Origin: Ditylenchus dipsaci | Taxonomy: Eukaryota > Nematoda > Chromadorea > Rhabditida > Anguinidae | DNA: 64,000 bases | Direction: 5' to 3' | Assembly (NCBI GenBank): GCA_004194705.1 | Contig: SADC01000219.1 | Location: 124,001 to 188,000 of the forward strand | Shown: piece by piece, positions 42,048-52,279 of the stretch | Position numbering within the stretch: position 1 is the first letter of the stretch | How the letters are laid out: each line of letters begins with the position of its first letter | Notes under the pieces: generated by a model | The model's database searches: none | Seen by the model: only the letters and a program-made list of their open reading frames with translations | Told to the model about the DNA's origin: nothing | Translations under genes and position numbers: made by a program

Positions 42048-43414
42048 ATGGAAGACTCTGCTCTACTAAACGCTATTGCTTGGTGGTTTTTTGCGCAAGA
42101 GAAGAAGCACGTGCGGCCGGCTCATTATCAAGCAGCTTTCCAACGAAACTCCTTGAAACTTTCTGGCGATACTACCGCAGTCCGGATGAAAGGATTTGGT
42201 ACGCTTCCTCCGATTATCGAGGGCAGAGTTCGATGAGGTCCATTCAAAGGTGAGTAGTTTAAGATGAAGATAGTTTCCTTGTATATGATTATGTTCAGAT
42301 TCGTTGTCTATTGGAACACTGCCCGACTCATCTTCGACCGATACAGGACATGGAAAGGCTTGCCATTTTTCTCAGGTACTAGGAAAGATCGCTCTGCTTT
42401 TGTTTCACATCCGACGTTTAGATTCATTGCGTTGGTCCGACCTACTGTGCAGTGGCTCATTTATTTGCGATTGGAGATTCAACCGTCTACGACATTTGCA
42501 AAGAAGTCTCTCAAGCAATTGTAACAGTCATGCAAGCCGAATTTATGCCGCCTCCGAATGTCAGACATGGGAAAGGTCTGCTGAGGGTTGCTAGACTAAG
42601 GGAATTTCCGAAAAACATTGGGCGCAGTCGATGGAAAGCACATTGCGATTGTAAAGCCTGAGCATTCTGGAGCCGCTTTCTTCAACTACAAGGTAATTCC
42701 TCGTTCCTATACTCCATGTCCTATTTTTCATTCCTGCATGTTTGAGAAATTTTATTCGATTGTCTTACTCGCCATCGCAGATGCGGAATCTCGTTTTTAT
42801 CGCAGTGGATGTTGGGCCTCAGGAAGAAATAGCGACTCTACTCTATGGATCTCAAGCCCGCTTAGGTCATTTCTCGAATCCACCAGAAGCCGATCTCCGC
42901 CGAGTGAGAGGGTATGCTGCCCATGTTTTTCTGGACGATGGAGGATTCGGATGCACTGATCTTGTGAGTCGTGGTTTGCATGTTAAAATGTTAAATTGAG
43001 GTAGAATACTTTAGATAATGACTCCATTCACTGACAGAGGTGCTGACACGCAGGGAAAGATCGCCTTCAATGGACGACTTAGCAGGGCAAGAGAGTGCAG
43101 TGGAGCATGCATTCGGGATTTTAGCAAAGAGGATGGCGCCTTTTTTGGGAACGATCGAAGCCCGGTAACATCTTCAACATCTCTTTTTTTGAGATTCGTC
43201 GACTTACTTGATCTCAACTTTTTTTCAGGCCAGAAATCGCTCAACTCTACACGACTGCAGCCGTAATTCTGCACAATTACTTGAAACCCCTCATCATGAT
43301 GACGATGGAATAAATATTCGCTTTCCGGATGATAGACGACTACTTGTTGATCAAGAGCGCCAGAAGCCGGAAGAGTTGGAAGAAGAATTAGGGAACAATT
43401 TGTTGATGTTGTGA
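42048..43414 (+). CDS. PIF/Harbinger DDE transposase (HARBI1-like), frameshifted
   Basis: It starts MEDSALLNAIAWWFFAQEKK after a TTTCAG site. Several short introns have GT/AG borders (for example 42250-42298 and around 43165-43227). Recognisable blocks are: FAIGDSTVYDICKEV, the helix-turn-helix region of Harbinger transposases; GAVDGKHIAIVKPEHSGAAF with FFNYK, first catalytic Asp; FYSIVLLAIADAESRF then AVDVG, second Asp; VEHAFGILAKRMAPFLGTIE, third acidic residue; and TTAAVILHNYLKP, the C-terminal helix typical of the family. It cuts and inserts the element at 3-bp targets. The blocks fall in different frames (changes near 42200, 42400, 42620 and 42800), so the copy is either inactive or carries assembly errors. 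AATAAA at 43433 follows the stop. Confidence 0.8.
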
Positions 43415-43432
43415 TCAGAGGTGTATATGACG

Positions 43433-43438
43433 AATAAA
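43433..43438 (+). promoter_or_regulatory. Polyadenylation signal AATAAA
   Basis: 19 bases after the stop codon of the Harbinger transposase gene; separates it from the MADF gene. Confidence 0.6.
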
Positions 43439-43546
43439 AATTGATTTATAATTTTTTTGGTGTTATTTTTTGTTTATAATCGGCGTAAATATCTGTTGTG
43501 CTGTTTTGCTGTATGAATGCCATATTTACTGCTTTTAAGTGCAAAG

Positions 43547-44417
43547 ATGTCTAAGAAACAAGCGAAGAAGAATGGCGTGGCAAGACAATCAGGTGGTGCA
43601 TGTCAGCGATGAGCACAAGGAATTTCTGATCGAATTGGTGGAGGAGAAACCGGTGCTATGGAATCCAACAAACGCCGATTATCCTAGTCTGGGAAAGAAG
43701 CAAGCAGAGTGGTTGGCAATCGACAATTCGTTCCTTGAGATTTATCCGGACCTTCGATTTGGAGGTACTTGTCGGCCTAAATATGGCATCTGTATAATCT
43801 TGAATTATTCAGCTCCTTTGCTGAAAAAGACCTGGGAAAGCCTTACGCACACTCATCGAACAACGCGCACTCGAATGGAGGAAAATCTGGAGACGTTCCG
43901 AGGACGTGGAAGCCAAATTGAAGTTTTGGGACAAGATCAGTTTTCTGCGCTCAATCAACACATTCTCGATCAACAGTAAGAGATTAAATCTGCGTTGGTA
44001 CTTTCCTACATTATTCTACAAACAGGATGCGAGCAACAAACGTGACGCCGGCTTCCCAGAAAAAGCAAGCTTCATCGAAATCTCCTGGTGGCAAGAAGGC
44101 GAAGCTGGATCCTTGAGTTCGAGCGTCTTATGGAAGCGGTTGATAGCAAAAAGAAGATGTTTCCTTTGACAATGGAAGTCGATGACCTTTCTTCACCAAG
44201 TCGAGGATATGGCGGAAACAAATGTTCCTAAAGTGCAAAGGTAATTCATGTTTTTCTGTGCCGTGAACAAGATGTTGAATCAGCGGAGCTTCGTTCCTTT
44301 ATCGGCAAGTGGGAGGAAAGAATCGTTGATGTGCCAGCGCCGAAAAAAGAAGACTCCCAGAACAAATCTGTGGCAAATATGAGCCTGAGGGAGTTCCAGG
44401 CCTCTTTGAAAGATTAG
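43547..44417 (+). CDS. MADF (Myb/SANT-like) DNA-binding protein of the Harbinger element
   Basis: After an ATG at 43547 (or, in the main frame, 43572), residues SDEHKEFLIELVEEKPVLWN and LGKKQAEWLAIDN form the first helices of a MADF domain. Exon 2, after an intron with TTATTCAG acceptor near 43810, continues LKKTWESLTHTHRTTRTRME, the third helix. In PIF/Harbinger transposons this second protein binds the ends and helps import the transposase. The C-terminal part (44010-44417) is read through at least two frame changes, with a Ser/Lys-rich linker, and ends MSLREFQASLKD, then TAG at 44415-44417. AATAAA at 44474 follows. The gene is about as decayed as the transposase. Confidence 0.7.
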
Positions 44418-44473
44418 TGTTAACATTATTCTCGTTTTCCGCTGTTGTGTTGTAATTGGAAGTGTGAAGGACG

Positions 44474-44479
44474 AATAAA
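44474..44479 (+). promoter_or_regulatory. Polyadenylation signal AATAAA
   Basis: 57 bases after the stop of the MADF gene. Confidence 0.5.
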
Positions 44480-44560
44480 GTAGTTGGTTTTACGGTTTGG
44501 CCAGATGATTGTTTGCTAGCGAAGTACACTTGAGGGGTATAATTCTATGACTCTGAGATA

Positions 44561-44824
44561 CCGTATTTCTCTATTAAATACCCCGGAATAATTATTTTTT
44601 CAAACCTTGAAAAATCGAAAAAAAATTATTTTGAGATTTTCGGGTGCTCAACAAATTTCAAAAAGTGGAATCAACTAAGTTCGTGGTGATTAAGAAAACG
44701 CAAACAACAAATATGCAAAAAAAGAGTGCCTATGGGAAGGGGGGCAGGTCAATTAGTAGAGAGGAAGTAATTATTTAGAGAGGGGTAATTATTAGAGAGG
44801 GGGTGATTGATAGAGAAAATACGG
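44561..44824. repeat. CCGTATTT MITE inside the Harbinger element
   Basis: The ends CCGTATTTCTCTATTAAATA and AGAGAAAATACGG are flanked by TA (44559-44560, 44825-44826). The core AAGTTCGTGGTGATTAAGAA is a diverged inverse of the family core. Confidence 0.75.
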
Positions 44825-45124
44825 TATATTGAATAGAATTGGGCATAGTATAGTGAGGTCACAGAACATTATACCCCAACTGCTTCTTTCTTGTCAATCA
44901 GGCTCAAAGCTACGTTTCAATGATGTTGCGGCCCTCGTTGTTGCGCGCAACAAAATACTCTGTTGCGGTGGTTTGTTGCGCGCAACTAAAAATTGTTGCG
45001 CGCAACATACGAAATTGTGTTGCGCGACTCATGTTGCGCAACTCTGTTGCGCGCTACACAATTTTTTGTTGCGCCAGATTCTGTTGCGCGCAACATGTTG
45101 CGGGGGAGTATGAAGGCAGCTTCA

Positions 45125-46377
45125 CGATTTCCGTGAATTTATGTATTGCTTTAACGCCATCGGAAAGCCCGGGATTAGAGCTTCCCACGGTATATACACC
45201 GACTAAAGTAATTCGGGAATGTTGTACTACCAGCAAAAAGAATGATTTTTCGTCCCTTTTTGTAAACGTAGTTTTTTTGAATAAGAAAGCAAAATTTTTG
45301 CGATTGCAGGAATTCTTAAGTCTCTACTATAGCGCATGGCAGAAAACAGGCTTTCTTAGTGTTTAACAAGACTCCCAAAAAGTTCAAAAACGATTTTCAC
45401 GTAAAACTAAATTTCGCTAGAGAAACCTAGATTTTTGACATCGGATTCGTGTTAAGCATAGTCGATTTGCTTATGAAACTGCCCTCAAAGCTTATGAAAC
45501 TGCCCTCAAAAATGGCTATTTTCGACTAAAAAAAATCAGTTGCTGAAGTAAAGTAGTTTTAGTTGTAAATTTTGCGAGCTGCCAGGAATTTGTCTGGTGA
45601 TATTGCAGTAGAAATCTTGAGCTACACTCTGCTATATTAAGTACAGCCAAAAGTCCGTGATTTTCGGGGTTTTGTCCGTGACGTAATTCGGAATGAAAAA
45701 ATCAACCGAAACTCAAAAAATATCCACAGGGCGGAGTAAGGCAATTTTGGTACGTATTACGTACACGTGGCACAAATGGGTTAAGAAACATTGTACGATG
45801 TCCAAATTCATGTCATTCTACCCAGGCCTCTCTTGGAACTTTTCGGTATTATTTTCGGAACTGGCGTTTTTTTTACAATTTTAATTTACATGGTTATTTA
45901 TAAGCTTATACTCGAAATGTAGCCCTGCTTCCTAACGTCATTTTCAGTATTTGATTGTAAATCATCATGTAATAAAAATTGCAAAAAAAACGTCAGTTCC
46001 CAAATAATACCGAAATCATACTCCTCGAAAATACTCTTTTCTTCCTTGGTAAAACTTTGCTTACTACCCACTTTTCTGAAGTGATTGTGGCGTGGAAAAT
46101 TTCTATCTGGTTCCTCGAAAATTTTTTACTCTAGAAATTTACTAAAGCGTCGAAAAATAAATAAAATTGGTAGTCGTTGAGGCAATATAAAACTAAGTAT
46201 GCATCAATTTGATGGTTTCCTTTCATTTGGATGGTGATTTGCAAGAACTCCCAAAATTAGGGAATTTGGTGACTGCAGTGCTTGAGTTGATTCCAATCAA
46301 TTCCTAGATAGTTTTTGACCTTAGTAGTCAGTGAACTTACTTAAAAATATAAAGTAAAAGAATAGGTTATGCACACA
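45125..46377. other. Right interior of the 5.7 kb element, no gene
   Basis: 45370-45530 is a copy of the GATTCGTGTTCAGCATGGTC repeat. The remainder (45530-46370) is AT-rich with no recognised frame, inverted arm or motif. Confidence 0.4.
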
Positions 46378-46705
46378 CTGGGAGTCGAACCTGAGAGATC
46401 ATCTATTCGCTATTGGATGTGTACCCCATTTAAAGAATTAACGATTTAAATCACATTTACACTTCTCACGCTTTTTTGCCAAAGAAATCAAGAGTATACG
46501 CGAAAAGAGTCTATTGGCGAAAACATGCCATTGGCGAAAAGATGCATTGGCGAAAAGATGCCATTGGCGAAATGAGGCCATTGGCGAAAAGATTCCATTG
46601 GCGAAAAGATGCATTGGCGAATTGATCTCATTGGCGAAAATGCTATTGGCGAAGAGATCGCATTGGCGAAAGTTTCATTGGCGAAACGATTACGCCCCTC
46701 AACGT

Positions 46706-47218
46706 TACAGTAGACTCTTTTTGTGTCTTGTGCTTAGGCGCAGAGTAGGCCAGCGTAGGTTAGATGGACTCCACATGTATTTCCACATATTCCCTCAAAA
46801 TTTTAAGGTTACACGTTCAACCCTGGTGGTAATAGACATTACTTTTTCTTCATCAACATTCATAAAATAGTGTTTAGACCAGTAAGCCTCAGGGTGAATA
46901 GGAGAACCATCTGGTACCTCCCCCAAATGGGGATCCACATCAAAACTTCAAATTTGGATTTGGATGAATGTAATTACAAATCATTGTAAGATGTCCAGAA
47001 TTATATCCTGAACACTGCTTAATAATACTAAAATACCGATTTGAGTCGTAGGAACCCCAGTTACGGTATCCACGTAGTTCTCAGATTGTTGTACCTGGGT
47101 ATCAGTGCCGCGGTGAATGTGCCTAGGTATTAGCACCCAGATGGTTACAAATGCTCAATCAAAAATTGGGCGCTACTCGGTTATACCCAAATTTTGAATT
47201 GGCGGGGACCACCAGATC
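46706..47218. other. Spacer with weak repeat similarity
   Basis: 47040-47130 resembles 51470-51600 in wording (GGAACCCCAGTT, GTACCTGGGTAT, CAGTGCCGCGG). No coding support. Confidence 0.35.
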
Positions 47219-47226
47219 ACCGTGAG

Positions 47227-47950
47227 TAGAGTTGTGGAAATGTCCGGACATTTTCAAATCGACATATGTCCGGACATATGTCCGAAATTCGACATTTCCG
47301 GACATTTTCTGTTAACCCGAGTAAATATGTCTTATAATAAGATAAAGACCAAGAAAGAGAAGAAATAAGCTTTATTGACATCAACCAAGGACAAACAAGA
47401 CTATTCTGCGATATCATTTAACAAAAATTCAAATTCATTCAATAGATTGAATCTAATAATACTGTTATTCAGGTGTTTCAGGTACCTGGAGTACCTGAAA
47501 AATTTTGAAAAAAATCTAAATCTAAAAAAGAGCTATGCCATCATAGGCAAAATCGTGTGCAGAATTGCGTTTGTTAAACTAAAATTGCGATTGAAGTCAC
47601 CGAAATCCCAAACCTCGTGGTGGGTACCACCTGGCCAGGTGGATATCCGCCTCGGACAACTGAAAAAAATAAAAACATTAGAAATCGAAAGCAAACCATC
47701 CTTTCATGATATCCTGTTTGAGGCTTAGACATGGCAACCTGAAACATAATTATAAGCAGAAATTAGCAGAATTTCAGTGAGCAGAAGTGAAGAATGATTT
47801 TGTCGGACTAAGAGTAATAAATAATAGCTGAGACAAAACAACAAGAAAATGTCCGATTTTAAGTTAACGGACATTTTCTAAAATGTCCGGACATATGTCC
47901 GGGCATATGTCGGACATATGCCTGGACATATGTCCATTTTCACAACTCTA
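47227..47950. mobile_element. hAT-like element, CCGGACATATGTCCGG words, TSD ACCGTGAG
   Basis: The ends TAGAGTTGTGGAAATG and CATTTTCACAACTCTA (approximately inverted) are flanked by identical ACCGTGAG (47219-47226, 47951-47958). The subterminal zones 47240-47310 and 47850-47940 consist of GGACATATGTCCGGACAT words. The interior has a 117-codon frame without motifs, which I do not accept as a gene. Confidence 0.85.
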
Positions 47951-48403
47951 ACCGTGAGCATCCTCCTTCAAGGAGTTAGTCTTGACAGGAAATGGGCAAT
48001 TCAAATTTTTTATTTCAATCTCGTTATAGAACCATATTTTGAGGCCACCCATGTTGTGATCCCAGACAAACTTGTGCAGAATTAAAAAGTTGGATTAGCA
48101 TTATCTGAATTTTTAAATTTTGTCACAAATGCTCTAAAAATGTAGCTGGAAAAGAAAAAAAAATAATCTAGAAAAGTGTGATAATTTTTTATTATTTCAC
48201 TTTATTATTAAAGAAATTTTCGAAGAAATTTTGAATTTCTGATTTTTATGATGCTAAATCAACTTTCGATTCTCCACAAGTTTGCCTGACATTGGCTCCA
48301 AAACGACATTGTGCAAACAACAGGTTGTCGACCAAATATGGCTCCAAAACGATATGGTTAAAGGCCCCTAGGAAAACATTTGATAAAAATAAAGTTCGGT
48401 AAC

Positions 48404-48680
48404 CTGTCCATTGAATTGGTTGCTGGGAAAAGCGGCAATGGCCAGGCCTCTGTGTTTGTACTTGTCCTGGATCTGTTTAAGTTGCTTGTAGTTGGAGTTG
48501 GTCAGACCACACTGAGAGGCAACATTTACAATGATGAGAACCATACCACTAGAAACAGGAAAATGGGGTTCAGAAATGTTGAGGGATGTAGGGCAGCTAC
48601 ATATACTTGTTCATGGACACCTCAGTGTTATTGGCATTAAGTGCATTGAATTGGTAAATTGAGTGAATATCAGTGGCCAT
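48404..48680 (-). CDS. gpx: Glutathione peroxidase, first two coding exons (Cys form)
   Basis: Minus strand. Exon 1 is 48607-48680 (starts [20 protein letters not shown]), donor GTATAT, acceptor TTTCTAG; exon 2 is 48404-48548, then donor GTTACC. Together they make exactly 73 codons in one frame. The peptide has the GPx landmarks: IYQFNAL near the N-terminus, [14 protein letters not shown] with the peroxidatic residue as Cys rather than selenocysteine, [12 protein letters not shown], and [14 protein letters not shown] carrying the conserved Gln. The enzyme reduces hydrogen or lipid hydroperoxides using glutathione or thioredoxin. No later exon (conserved Trp and Asn region) is evident before the hAT-like element at 47227-47950; a possible remnant FPVKTNSLKEDAH sits at about 47951-47992. 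The start region is tandemly duplicated (see findings). It may be a truncated pseudogene or have long introns. Confidence 0.85.
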
Positions 48681-48827
48681 ACTTGTCAATTCTAAATTGA
48701 GTGAAAATCAGTGGCCATACTTGTCATTTCTAAATTGAAATGAGGTATTGATAGGAGTCGATGACATATAAAAAAGAATTAAAAATGTTTTTGACTGACT
48801 TTTATGTGGAATTTTCGCTTCTTGATG

Positions 48828-48965
48828 GGCTGCACCCAATGGCCGTGTTCGTATCCTTGTCCGTAAACGCGGATCGTAAACGGTCCGTGTATTTCCACCC
48901 AATGGGCCGTATCCGTGTCCGTAAAACGGGCCGCAAACACGGCGTTTTAAAGACTGAAATACGGA
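48828..48965. repeat. GTCCGTGTCC/GGGCCGTATCCG word cluster
   Basis: Multiple GGCCGTATCCGTGTCCGTAA-like words and inverses (ACGGTCCGTG, AAACGGGCC). The same vocabulary makes up 56515-56815. Ends and target duplication not resolved. Confidence 0.5.
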
Positions 48966-49009
48966 TAAATTATTTTCCACCTGTTTTTGCCTAAAGTCGT
49001 GATTATTCA

Positions 49010-49860
49010 ATAACTAGGGTCTGCAAGCGACTATCGGCGCCTGACCTCGTTCCCAGGTGTAAGTTATATCAAAGTTTGAGTGTAGTGTTCCACCGGAACA
49101 CTTAACTATCCTATCTAGCTACCTACCCCCCTAACTGGTCATTTACCTACCTTACCTGGCAAGAAAGGCAGAAGATTCATTGGCAGAAAAGTAGGCTTTA
49201 ACACAAAAATGCACCTTAAATCCAGGCTGAAATACACCATTTACAATTTGGAGGGACTTAAAAACTTTTTTTAAGCCATCTCATTTTTCCGGTTATGTGA
49301 GCGTAAATGTTATGTGCTTGAAAGACAGCTAAGATGTTGAATTTTAGGGCTCCAGAAAGATATCTGATAAAACATTGCGAAAGTTGGCCGAAAATCGGTC
49401 TTGAACACGAAAATCCACCCAATATCCAAGCAAAAATACACCATCTCTAATTTTGAGGGACTTAAAAACTTTTTTCAAAGCCACCTCATTTCTCCGGCTA
49501 TGTGCTTAAAAACAGCTGAGATAATAAATCTTAGGGTTCTGGAAAGATATCTGATGAAAGATCGCAAAGAACTGGCCGAAAATCGGTCTTGAACACAATG
49601 GATTCAGAGATCCGTTACCGACCCCCCTTTCCGAAAAACCCGAATTTTCAACTTCAAAGAGCAAAATCTCAAATTGTTTCACAGAAAATGCCAAATCTTA
49701 GACTCATAGGTTTTCCGCCATTGAAAGGGCTTTCAAATGAGTACAAATTTGCTTAATAAAATATTTCTCAGAAAAAAGTTATTGATGGTGCAACGGGACT
49801 ACTCGAAAAGTGTTACGGAAAATCATCTCCTCAAATAATGGTCTTGAAATATACCCTAAT
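49010..49860. repeat. Degenerate repeats, no gene
   Basis: 49225-49330 and 49430-49590 are diverged direct repeats (CACCATTTACAATTTGGAGG against CACCATCTCTAATTTTGAGG; GATATCTGATRAAA). 49690-49800 matches 23270-23370 (AGGGCTTTCAAATGAGTACA). A CCTACC-rich patch lies at 49100-49155. Confidence 0.5.
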
Positions 49861-49862
49861 TA

Positions 49863-50018
49863 CCGTATATTCTCTATCAATTCCCCATGGGGGATTATTT
49901 TTCAACCCTCGATAAATCCGGAAATTGTCAATCAAAAATAGCCTTAACTCTGAAATCCTAGTCAAAAAGTGGGGGGTGGGGGATTATTAGAGAGTGAGGG
50001 ATTATTAAAGAATATACG
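49863..50018. repeat. Short CCGTATAT MITE
   Basis: CCGTATATTCTCTATCAATT after TA pairs with AAAGAATATACG before ATAG; the right end has lost one terminal base. The body contains GGGGGATTATT words. Confidence 0.6.
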
Positions 50019-50038
50019 ATAGCTAATTAATTAAAGTA

Positions 50039-50617
50039 CAGGGTGCGCCAATTTTTCCGCACGTATTTGTTTTGCCATAACTTTTTTGTTTTTCATGATT
50101 TTGACGTAATTGTTTTTTAAAAAGAAAGCTGAGACTCTAGGCAACCGAACCGTGCCAAATTTGTTTATGTTTGTTTGTCGTACACACTAAAAATTGTGAT
50201 TAAGGAAAAGGTCTAGTTTTTCTTTTTTTAGCCATGACCTACACAGTTCAAGACAAGGCAAAACTTATTTGGGCTGCAATTGGGCGAAGAGGAGTGATTG
50301 GACCGTTCTTCTTTGAGGAAAATGTGACAGGAATCAGCTATTTGCGTTTGCTTCAAAATCAATTCTATCCGGCAGTTAGAGGTGTGCGTGTATCGATACG
50401 AATTTGTTGACTTTTTGATTTCAGGTGCTCGAGATCTGATTTTTATGCAAGACGGTGTTCCTCCGCATTGAGCTCTAGCTGTTATGTTATATAAATGTTT
50501 GGTACGGTTCGGTTGCCTAGAGTTTCCGCTTTCTTTAAAAAAAAAATTACGTCAAAATCATGAAAAACAAAAAAGTTATGGCCAAAACAAATACGTGCGA
50601 AACTTTTGCGCACCCTG
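50039..50617 (+). mobile_element. Deleted Tc1/mariner transposon
   Basis: The ends CAGGGTGCGCCAATTTTTCC and GCGCACCCTG are inverted over about 70 bp (AACTTTTTTGTTTTTCATGA, TTTTGACGT) and flanked by TA (50037-50038, 50618-50619). The interior codes for a transposase remnant. At 579 bp it is less than half the usual length of 1.3-1.7 kb. Confidence 0.85.
50234..50471 (+). pseudogene. Internally deleted mariner transposase, 64 residues
   Basis: ATG at 50234. Exons 50234-50381 and 50425-50471 (donor GTGTGC, acceptor TTTCAG) make 65 codons including the stop. The start MTYTVQDKAKLIWAAIG looks like the N-terminal DNA-binding region. It is then fused directly to RRGVIGPFFFEENVTGISYL, the catalytic-domain block seen in mariner/Tc1 families. 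The peptide ends FMQDGVPPH and a stop, where the family has QDGAPPH followed by the remaining catalytic region. Only one catalytic Asp is left, so it cannot cut DNA. Confidence 0.75.
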
Positions 50618-50619
50618 TA

Positions 50620-51023
50620 TAACCTTTTGACTTAGAAAAGTTTGGGGACTGACATTGATAGTGTTGCGGTTTGTATTGCATTAATGGCAGATCAGATGCC
50701 TAGACATTCATTCAAGCAAATCTTTGTGTTAAAAAAATCTGGACAAGATTTCAGAAATTACCGAGATAAAGTCAACTTTAAAGAATTTTGGAAATTGGAT
50801 AATGGATAATCCATTAGATAATCCACACACCAACCAAACCCAGTTGTGGTCCATTTGGTGTGAAATTCTTTTACATATTTTTCGGGTTCCAAAACCTGTT
50901 TTTTGCACTAATAAGAGCACTCTAAAGAAGGTTTGATAACAGTAAGATGCTATTTTGTAGGTATTTTTTGATAAAACTTTAGCATTAGGTACCAATACCC
51001 AGGTACTACTACCTAGGAACTCC
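50620..51023. other. Spacer with weak repeat similarity
   Basis: 50880-50980 resembles the block repeated at 60.3-63.2 kb (GGTTTGATAACAGTAAGATG). No frame of interest. Confidence 0.35.
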
Positions 51024-51031
51024 CACCTGAG

Positions 51032-51444
51032 CATAGTGACCGCGCCGTCCTTCGCCGTCCTAATTTTTTTCATCGCCGTCCTGCATTTTAACCATATTTT
51101 TCATTATGGACAGCTTTTTTTATTTACATCATATAATCAGTTTTTATTTTTACACTTTATTTTTAGGCGACCGTCCATGGTTCCTTTCTTTTTTATTTCA
51201 GAAAAATGGAGCCGTCCTGATTTTACACAAAAAATTTTCAAAAAAGTCGGTTAAATTAGGACGGCCCCATTTTTTGTAATAAAAATGAAAGAAAACTTGG
51301 ACGGTCGCCCGAAAATTAAGTAGAAAAATAAAAACTGATTATATGCTGTAAAATTAAAAAAGCGGTCCATAATGAAAAATATGGTTAAAATGCAGGACGG
51401 CGATGAAAAAAATTAGGATGGCGTAGGACGGCGCGGTCACTATG
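51032..51444. mobile_element. hAT-like element, GCCGTCC words, TSD CACCTGAG
   Basis: The ends CATAGTGACCGCGCCGTCC and the inverse are flanked by identical CACCTGAG (51024-51031, 51445-51452). The arms pair over almost their full length, with GGACGGCGATGAAAAAAATT-type blocks and a centre near 51230. Confidence 0.85.
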
Positions 51445-51970
51445 CACCTGAGTACCGACAATTAGGCATTGCAATTTGGACTGATACCTCAGTACTACTT
51501 AGGTACGACAGCCTGATCACGGCCTGGATGCCAGTGCGGTATGGAACTATTACAGAACTGGGGTTCCTGCAAGTCAAATCGTTGTTTTAGCATTATAAAA
51601 ACGAGTTCAGGAGACAATTCTGAATAAGGTACAATGATTTTTATTACTTCAAGCTAACTCCAGAATTTTAAATTCTGGAGGTGGATAACCATTAAGGGAG
51701 TTACCAGGTGGTTTTCCTACACTCTCAGGCTCACCTTAGTCTTATGACTAGGGTTGTCCACGGATAAAAAAATTCCAGTGGGATCCCACCTAATTCCTAC
51801 TGGTTCACCACCAAATCACCAGTGGGAGTGCCATCGGATGCGTGAGGGAATTCGGTGGTGTTCCAGTGGCAATAAGGTGGGATTCCAGTGGAATTTAGGT
51901 GGTATTCCACTGGAATCGAGGTGGTATTCCACTGGAATCAAGGTGGAATAACACTGAAAAAAAAGTATAC

Positions 51971-52044
51971 CTGCCACTGTCCGGATTCGAACCGACCACC
52001 CGAGTGGTAAGACCCTGAGCCACTACCCACTGAGCCAACACGTC
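51971..52044 (-). other. tRNA-like sequence with good A and B boxes
   Basis: On the minus strand GTTGGCTCAGTGGGTAGTGG matches an A-box region and GGTTCGAATCC (complement of 51982-51992) a perfect B box, at tRNA spacing. The ends do not form a clear acceptor stem. It could be the head of a SINE. Confidence 0.55.
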
Positions 52045-52279
52045 GTTTTAATGTGTTGAGGTTATTAGACGCCTATATACACAATTTTTGAAATAATGAG
52101 TCTTTCGTTATTGAATGTGCTTTATTGGTGTGGATGAATGCAATCAAGTGATATAACTAGTGAAATTGAAGAATTAACAAGTACAACAGCAGGAGATATT
52201 ATTTGACTGACTTTAGCAATTTTATATTTAATGGGAATTATGGGAGTATGAATCTCAGAAACGAAATTATATTTGTTAA

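Larger units (their letters stand above)
41716..45121 (+). mobile_element. PIF/Harbinger transposon with GTTGCGCGCAAC-word ends
   Basis: The ends AGCTGCCGTCATACTTCCCC and the inverse (GGGGGAGTATGAAGGCAGCT) are flanked by TCA (41713-41715, 45122-45124), a 3-bp duplication as in PIF/Harbinger. Both ends (41740-41905, 44935-45105) are packed with the self-complementary word GTTGCGCGCAAC. Two plus-strand genes lie inside, a DDE transposase (42048-43414) and a MADF-domain protein (43547-44417), the classical two-gene layout. A CCGTATTT MITE (44561-44824) has inserted behind the second gene. Confidence 0.85.
40962..46697. mobile_element. 5.7 kb hAT-like element with TTTCGCCAATGG arrays, TSD CTCAACGT
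   Basis: The ends GGGGCGTAATCGTTTCGCCA and TTGGCGAAACGATTACGCCC are flanked by identical CTCAACGT (40954-40961, 46698-46705). Each end has about 200 bp of TTTCGCCAATGG-type units, followed inward by a shared block (41160-41285 against 46378-46510) that includes a B-box-like GTTCGATTCCC next to AGATGATCTCTCAG. The body contains a PIF/Harbinger transposon (41716-45121), a half CCGTATTT element at 41457, and unassigned DNA. No transposase of its own is visible. Confidence 0.8.

Noticed and set aside
47375..47728. 117-codon frame inside a hAT-like element
   Set aside because: No transposase motif, biased toward Ile/Lys/Asn as expected of AT-rich DNA.
51971..52044. Functional tRNA gene on the minus strand
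   Set aside because: A and B boxes are good but the acceptor stem does not pair, so only a tRNA-like call is justified.
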